Assembly (NCBI GenBank): GCA_023475715.1
Contig: JAMCVO010000704.1
Location: 1-10,191, forward strand
DNA: 10,191 nucleotides
Reading direction: 5' to 3'
Source: Actinomycetota bacterium
GTDB lineage: Bacteria; Actinomycetota; Humimicrobiia; Humimicrobiales; Humimicrobiaceae
In this document: in pieces, positions 6,401-10,191 of the stretch
How the letters are laid out: every line of letters begins with the position of its first letter
Numbering within the stretch: the first letter of the stretch is position 1
Position numbers and translations under genes: made by a program
The notes under the pieces: model-generated
What the model saw: only the letters and a program-made list of their open reading frames with translations
Told to the model about the DNA's origin: nothing
Database searches by the model: none

Positions 6401-6580
6401 ATGAAAAATTGTTGTGGCGGTGGCGTTTCGAATGCAATCTACGGCCTGGGATTTATAGGAGCTGTAATATACTTTATACAGCATGCAACCAATCTACAGG
6501 ACGGTTTATTTGGAATCTTAAAAGCAATTGTCTGGCCGGCTATCCTAGTCTTCAAAGCTCTCGAACTTTTAAGAATGTAG
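6401..6580 (+). CDS. Small Cys-Cys-Gly membrane protein (59 aa)
   Basis: A 59-residue protein beginning MKNCCGGGVSNAIYGLGFIG. It has two hydrophobic stretches, about 12-27 and 38-54, joined by a polar turn (HATNLQDG), so probably a two-helix hairpin in the membrane. The C-terminus is short (LELLRM). The start is secured by the strong Shine-Dalgarno and a perfect -10 box. I associate proteins of this layout (N-terminal Gly-rich start, IYFIQHAT, then KAIVWPA) with CPR genomes, from memory and without a search. Function unknown. The Cys pair at 4-5 near the membrane surface could bind metal or be modified; this is speculation. It stands alone, with 266 bases to the next gene. The overlapping +1 frame from 6385 is a shadow. 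Confidence 0.8.
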   Translation: MKNCCGGGVSNAIYGLGFIGAVIYFIQHATNLQDGLFGILKAIVWPAILVFKALELLRM

Positions 6581-6846
6581 ATTGTATCCGTTCAGCATTA
6601 GTAAAAATATTCTTTTAGTAAAAAACTAATCTAGAAGTCTTTCGGTAAGCTCAGGATTAAATAGCTCTTGTATGTGCTTAAACAATAAGTTTCTGATTCA
6701 TAATTTAATCTATATTGTTAGTCAAATAGCTTAATATCGGCTTCCCCCAATATCTACTCTTACTACACAGCGTGAATAGTTTTCTCTTACAGAGCCCTTA
6801 CTGCATTTATACTTTATTATTTATTATTTTAACTAATATTAACTAC
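6581..6846. other. Non-coding stretch upstream of the polyuronate genes
   Basis: This 266-base stretch holds no convincing gene. A small TTAGT/ACTAA stem around AAAAA lies near 6615-6630 without a T-run. At 6638-6657 the sequence TCTTTCGGTAAGCTCAGGAT resembles short extragenic elements of the CTTCG...GCTCAGG type seen scattered in many bacterial genomes. TATACT at 6808-6813 and TATTAT at 6815-6820 are -10-like, but no good -35 accompanies them. No tRNA or riboswitch fold is recognised. The region should hold the promoter for the dehydrogenase/synthase pair, but I cannot fix it. Confidence 0.5.
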
Positions 6847-7758
6847 ATGACAAATAGAAATTTACCACAAAAAATTTGTATTATAGGACCGGGAGTAGTC
6901 GGTCTTGCAACAGGAAGATCTTTTTTAGAAAAAGGGATCGATACTACTTTTATCGGAAGGAATATTGAAAAGAACAACCAACTAAAAGCAGATGGTTACA
7001 ACATTTATACATGGGAGGAAATGTTGAACGGACATTTTGATTTTGATATTTCCATGCTTACAGTTCCCACTCCAACTACTGATGGAAAAATTGATTTATC
7101 GCCAATGAAAGCAGCCAGCATTGAATTGGGAAAACGCTTATGCAATATTAAAAAATACCATGTCGTTGTTGTTAAAAGTACAGTTTTGCCAGGTACAACA
7201 AGAAACTTCGTTGGAAAAATCATCGAAGAGTATTCAGGCAAAAAATTTGGCGAAGATTTAGGGCTTTGCATGAACCCTGAATATCTTAGGGAAAAAACTG
7301 CGTTTGAGGATACAATAAATCCCTGGATTATTACAATCGGTGAATACGATAAAAGATCAGGGGACACATTGTCTGATATTTATAGAGACTTTGATAGCCC
7401 GATTTATCGATTAACACTTGAAGAAGCAGAAATACAAAAGTATGTCCATAATCTTTTCAATGCCTGTAAAATTAGCTTTTTTAATGAGATGAGGGAAATT
7501 GGCGAAGAACTGGAATTAAACATGGACAAAGTTTTTAAATTAGCAACGCAAAGTACTGAAGGTTTATGGAATCCTAAATACGGTACGAAAAAACAGGGAC
7601 CGTTTAGCGGCAGTTGCCTTCCTAAAGACACTCAGGCTTTTTTAAACTGGAGTGAAAATAACGGATTTGAAGTAAATTTATTAAGAGAAACTATAAAGGT
7701 AAATGAACGATTAAGAAAAAAAATGGGTCTTCAAAAATTTAATTACGAACCTTTATAA
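6847..7758 (+). CDS. UDP-glucose/GDP-mannose dehydrogenase family (C-terminal domain absent)
   Basis: NAD-dependent nucleotide-sugar 6-dehydrogenase converting a UDP- or GDP-sugar to its uronic acid in the cytoplasm. Seen in order: NAD motif GPGVVG (14-19), VPTPTTDG (73-80), KSTVLPGTT (110-118), MNPEYLRE (142-149), the ACKISFFNE helix with the probable catalytic K208, and FSGSCLPKD with the thiol C257 and D261. All catalytic positions known from GDP-mannose and UDP-glucose dehydrogenases are present. The protein is only 303 residues and ends just after the central dimerisation helix. The usual C-terminal nucleotide-sugar-binding domain of about 130 residues is missing, with no remnant, since the next gene begins 2 bases later. 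Upstream codons to a GTG at 6772 encode a hydrophobic stretch alien to this family, so I start at the ATG at 6847. Next to the Alg8/AlgG-like fusion it plays the AlgD role; GDP-mannose or UDP-glucose cannot be told apart here. Confidence 0.88.
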   Translation: MTNRNLPQKICIIGPGVVGLATGRSFLEKGIDTTFIGRNIEKNNQLKADGYNIYTWEEMLNGHFDFDISMLTVPTPTTDGKIDLSPMKAASIELGKRLCNIKKYHVVVVKSTVLPGTTRNFVGKIIEEYSGKKFGEDLGLCMNPEYLREKTAFEDTINPWIITIGEYDKRSGDTLSDIYRDFDSPIYRLTLEEAEIQKYVHNLFNACKISFFNEMREIGEELELNMDKVFKLATQSTEGLWNPKYGTKKQGPFSGSCLPKDTQAFLNWSENNGFEVNLLRETIKVNERLRKKMGLQKFNYEPL

Positions 7759-7760
7759 CC

Positions 7761-10181
7761 ATGAATGATATTGTTAATGATGTCATTTTTTATCTTCAGC
7801 AATATACTGATCTCTACCCTTTTTTAATTCCGCTTGGGATAATCGGCATTTGGAGATGGGGCGTTTGGTCTTTAAAAAAGATTACTGCTTCATTTTATAA
7901 ACCTTCAAGAATAATATATTCCTCAAAAGTTTCGATTGTAACTCCAGTTTATAATGAAAATCCCGATACTTTCTTGAAAGCTTTACGCTCTTGGAAAAAA
8001 AATAATCCCTCGGAAATAATTGCCGTCATTGATTATACAGACGTACATTGCATTTCTACTTTTAAAAAGTTTTCTGAAGAATTTAAAAATACAATACTTA
8101 TTATCACTAAAACTCCAGGTAAAAGAGAAGCTTTAGCAGAAGGAATAAAAAGAACAAACGAAAGAATTGTTGCGCTTGTGGATAGCGATACGCTTTGGGA
8201 CGAAAATGTAATAAATAATTCTCTTCCTCCTTTTGCGGATAAAAAAGTTGCGGGCGTTGGCACTTACCAAAATGTTTTAAAACCAAATACTGTTGCGCAA
8301 AAAATATTTGATTTACAATTGAACCTTCGCTATAGCGATGATTTTCCTTTTCTCTCCTACTTTGGGGATGCATTAGTTTGTCTATCTGGTAGGACAGCTT
8401 TTTATAGAACTGATGTAATAAAACCCTTACTGCCTGACCTTGTTAATGAAACTTTTTTAGGAAAAAAAGTAATTAGTGGAGACGATAAAAGATTAACCTA
8501 TCTGGTGTTATCCCATGGCTGGAAAGTTAAATTTCAAAATAATGCCCATGTTTACACTCCCGGAATGGAAGACCTTCGTTCTTACTTAAAACAGCGTCTA
8601 CGATGGACGCGTAACAGCATTCGGGCGGATTTAAGAGCAATAAGCGAAGGGTGGGTATGGAAACATAAAGCGCTCGCATTTTATCAAATTGATAAAATCT
8701 TTCAAGGTTTTGTAGCAATTTTAAGCCCGATTTATTTTGCTATTTCTATAATTACAGGTTTGTGGATTCCTGCTCTGGCAATATTTACCTGGTGGTTCGT
8801 TAGCAGAAGCATTAAAATGCTCCCTCATTTAAAAAGAAGGCGTAAAGACATCACGATATTACCATTTTTTGTTCCCTACACTTTCTTAACAGCGGGCATT
8901 AAAATTTATGCATTATTAACTTTAAATACGCAAGGATGGATTACAAGATGGGATAAATCAAGGCTCCCCAGGTTAAAATTATTACAAACTGCCCCATCTT
9001 ATGCTGCGTTTATATTATTAATAGTCCTTTTAACTACCGGCGTGTATTTTTACAAGCAATATGCGTTTTTTATACCTATGGAGAATCAAAAAGAGCTAGC
9101 TTCAAATATAATGGTCGAGTCAAAAAACCTGAATTTAGATAGCCTTCCTAATACAGGACCGCAAAAGGATTTGGTAATTCAAAAATATACATTAAAAGAA
9201 GGAGAATCTTTAGGTAGTGTGGCTCAAAAATTTGGAATCAGCGTAGATACTCTTCGCGACGCAAATATTAGTAGATTAATAAATTGGAATAACCTTGAAC
9301 CAGGTTTTATCTTAAATATTCCCGGTAAAGATATAGTTCTTACTTCTTCCAATAATTTTAACTATCAAAGAATCCATCCCGACGTCTTGCAGATTGTATA
9401 TGAAGAAAGTACCAACTCAATTGTAATTTCCGGAAGGGGAGAAACAATTACACTTTCTGATATCCGTGACCGGTTAGGCAACAATTATCTAGAAGAGATA
9501 TCTCCAAAAGTATGGTATTTGAAAGCAAATCTCTATATTAGCTCTGGAGTTACGCTTATTTTGGATAAGAACCAAGTTGAGTGGCTAAGAATGTCAAGCA
9601 GCGACAAAGGTTATGTTATTCTTAGAGGCTATAATGCAACCGTCCTCATAAACGGGGTAAAAATAACTTCATGGGATGAATCAAATAGAACATTTGATAA
9701 TAATCTAAATGATGGAAGGAGTTATATTCTGGTTAAAGACGGAACAAGGATGGATATATATGATTCTGACTTGTCATACCTTGGATTTCCAACCAATCCT
9801 GATTTAAATTCTTCACCTTATGGTGTTTCCTGGAGAATGAGCAATGGCAAATTAGGAACTACATTATTAACGGGAGAAATTATAAACAGCAAATTCCACC
9901 ACAACTATTTTGGAGCTTATACATATGGCGCAACGGGCATGATATGGCGCGGGAATGAATTTTATGACAATATTCGCTATGGCCTAGATCCCCATGATGA
10001 TTCAAACGGTTTTTTGGTTGAAAATAATAAATTTTATCGTAATGGCACCCATGGATTAATTTTTTCCAAACGCTGCATTAATAACATTATCAGGAATAAT
10101 ATCTCTTACGGCAATAAAATCCACGGGATAATGCTTCATGAAAAATCCAATAATAATATTATAGAAAAAAATAATATTTAA
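7761..10181 (+). CDS. Fused GT2 polysaccharide synthase / LysM / AlgG-like C5-epimerase
   Basis: An 806-residue protein that appears to polymerise, export and modify a polyuronate. A helix at about 17-36 precedes a cytoplasmic GT2 domain with PVYNENP (61-67), the metal-binding DSD at 141-143, the catalytic-base region SGDDKRLT (D241/D242) and QRLRW at 278-282. These are signatures of processive synthases (Alg8, hyaluronan synthase, NodC). Helices at about 313-350 and 364-388, a WITR motif after them, and a helix at 414-433 complete the channel part. Outside follow a linker, a LysM domain (474-521) and a right-handed beta-helix (about 530-806). The beta-helix has NEFYDNIRYGLDPHDDS, containing the AlgG DPHD motif (743-746, probable base H745), then HGLIFSK and repeated NN/YGN coils. 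Alginate epimerase AlgG has further coils after this point, so the TAA at 10179 may truncate it. It starts 2 bases after the dehydrogenase gene, hence cotranscribed. The polymer's identity is inferred. Confidence 0.88.
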   Translation: MNDIVNDVIFYLQQYTDLYPFLIPLGIIGIWRWGVWSLKKITASFYKPSRIIYSSKVSIVTPVYNENPDTFLKALRSWKKNNPSEIIAVIDYTDVHCISTFKKFSEEFKNTILIITKTPGKREALAEGIKRTNERIVALVDSDTLWDENVINNSLPPFADKKVAGVGTYQNVLKPNTVAQKIFDLQLNLRYSDDFPFLSYFGDALVCLSGRTAFYRTDVIKPLLPDLVNETFLGKKVISGDDKRLTYLVLSHGWKVKFQNNAHVYTPGMEDLRSYLKQRLRWTRNSIRADLRAISEGWVWKHKALAFYQIDKIFQGFVAILSPIYFAISIITGLWIPALAIFTWWFVSRSIKMLPHLKRRRKDITILPFFVPYTFLTAGIKIYALLTLNTQGWITRWDKSRLPRLKLLQTAPSYAAFILLIVLLTTGVYFYKQYAFFIPMENQKELASNIMVESKNLNLDSLPNTGPQKDLVIQKYTLKEGESLGSVAQKFGISVDTLRDANISRLINWNNLEPGFILNIPGKDIVLTSSNNFNYQRIHPDVLQIVYEESTNSIVISGRGETITLSDIRDRLGNNYLEEISPKVWYLKANLYISSGVTLILDKNQVEWLRMSSSDKGYVILRGYNATVLINGVKITSWDESNRTFDNNLNDGRSYILVKDGTRMDIYDSDLSYLGFPTNPDLNSSPYGVSWRMSNGKLGTTLLTGEIINSKFHHNYFGAYTYGATGMIWRGNEFYDNIRYGLDPHDDSNGFLVENNKFYRNGTHGLIFSKRCINNIIRNNISYGNKIHGIMLHEKSNNNIIEKNNI
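10155..10178. repeat. 8-bp AT inverted repeat before the terminal stop
   Basis: AATATTAT and ATAATATT pair perfectly around an 8-base purine loop (AGAAAAAA). They lie inside the Asn-rich coil codons directly before the TAA at 10179. This is probably low-complexity coding sequence; a terminator role is not supported because A's rather than T's follow. Confidence 0.35.
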
Positions 10182-10191
10182 AATAATAAAA

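Noticed and set aside
6385..6618. 77-codon plus-strand frame
   Set aside because: It starts inside the Shine-Dalgarno of the 59-residue gene and runs out of frame through it; its sequence is irregular and lacks its own ribosome site.
6772..6846. 25-residue hydrophobic N-terminal extension of the dehydrogenase (GTG start)
   Set aside because: Cytoplasmic Rossmann enzymes of this family begin a few residues before the GxGxxG strand; the ATG at 6847 gives that, and the extension has non-coding composition.
6581..6846. Possible structured RNA or riboswitch upstream of the dehydrogenase
   Set aside because: Only short AT stems were found; no conserved riboswitch core or GC-rich stem, and no terminator-like T-run.
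8033..8718. Three minus-strand frames under the synthase gene
   Set aside because: They lie opposite the GT2 catalytic motifs, have no promoter or ribosome site, and are explained as shadows.
9144..9158. LPNTG (residues 462-466) in the 806-residue protein as a sortase signal
   Set aside because: A sorting signal needs a hydrophobic segment and basic tail directly after it at the C-terminus; here a hydrophilic linker, LysM and a long beta-helix follow. Most likely chance in a linker.

Overview
The window looks like a complete short metagenomic contig from an AT-rich bacterium (roughly one third GC by eye). The most likely source is a member of the Candidate Phyla Radiation / Patescibacteria, perhaps Microgenomates. 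That is an inference from several signs: small proteins, half-size transporter-like and truncated enzyme versions, surface domains held by an N-terminal membrane helix instead of a lipobox, almost no Shine-Dalgarno sequences, and a 59-residue Cys-Cys-Gly membrane protein of a type I associate with CPR genomes. No rRNA, tRNA, CRISPR array, transposase or phage gene is visible.

Layout. Bases 1-51 are a perfect inverted copy of 578-628, most simply a fold-back artefact at the contig end. Bases 52-2599 (minus strand) hold a probable operon: a six-helix MFS-like protein, a membrane-anchored FAM173/DOT1-like methyltransferase, and a GT-C (PMT/ArnT-like) glycosyltransferase whose true 3' end is missing. 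Next come an unknown 61-residue protein (plus) and a membrane-anchored DUF333 protein (minus). A DUF362 protein and a secreted lysozyme-like (SLT) protein follow on the plus strand. They converge on a minus-strand pair, an NlpE-like surface protein and an MltG-like endolytic transglycosylase. From 6302 to 6400 lies a compact divergent promoter region, followed by the 59-residue protein, which has the only strong Shine-Dalgarno seen.

The right end is the most interesting part. A nucleotide-sugar dehydrogenase of the UDP-glucose/GDP-mannose (UGD/AlgD) family, lacking the usual C-terminal domain, sits 2 bases upstream of an 806-residue multidomain protein. That protein joins a processive GT2 synthase of the Alg8/hyaluronan-synthase type, membrane helices, a LysM domain and a right-handed beta-helix carrying the DPHD motif of AlgG mannuronan C5-epimerases. 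Together these read as a compact alginate-like polyuronate pathway: precursor oxidation in the cytoplasm, then polymerisation and export, glycan binding and epimerisation by one polypeptide. The beta-helix appears cut short by a TAA only 10 bases before the contig ends, so the C-terminus is uncertain.

A second theme is translation initiation. At 2702, 3325 and 6301 a sigma-70-like -10 element lies 6-7 bases before the start codon, which predicts leaderless mRNAs and changes two of the start sites.
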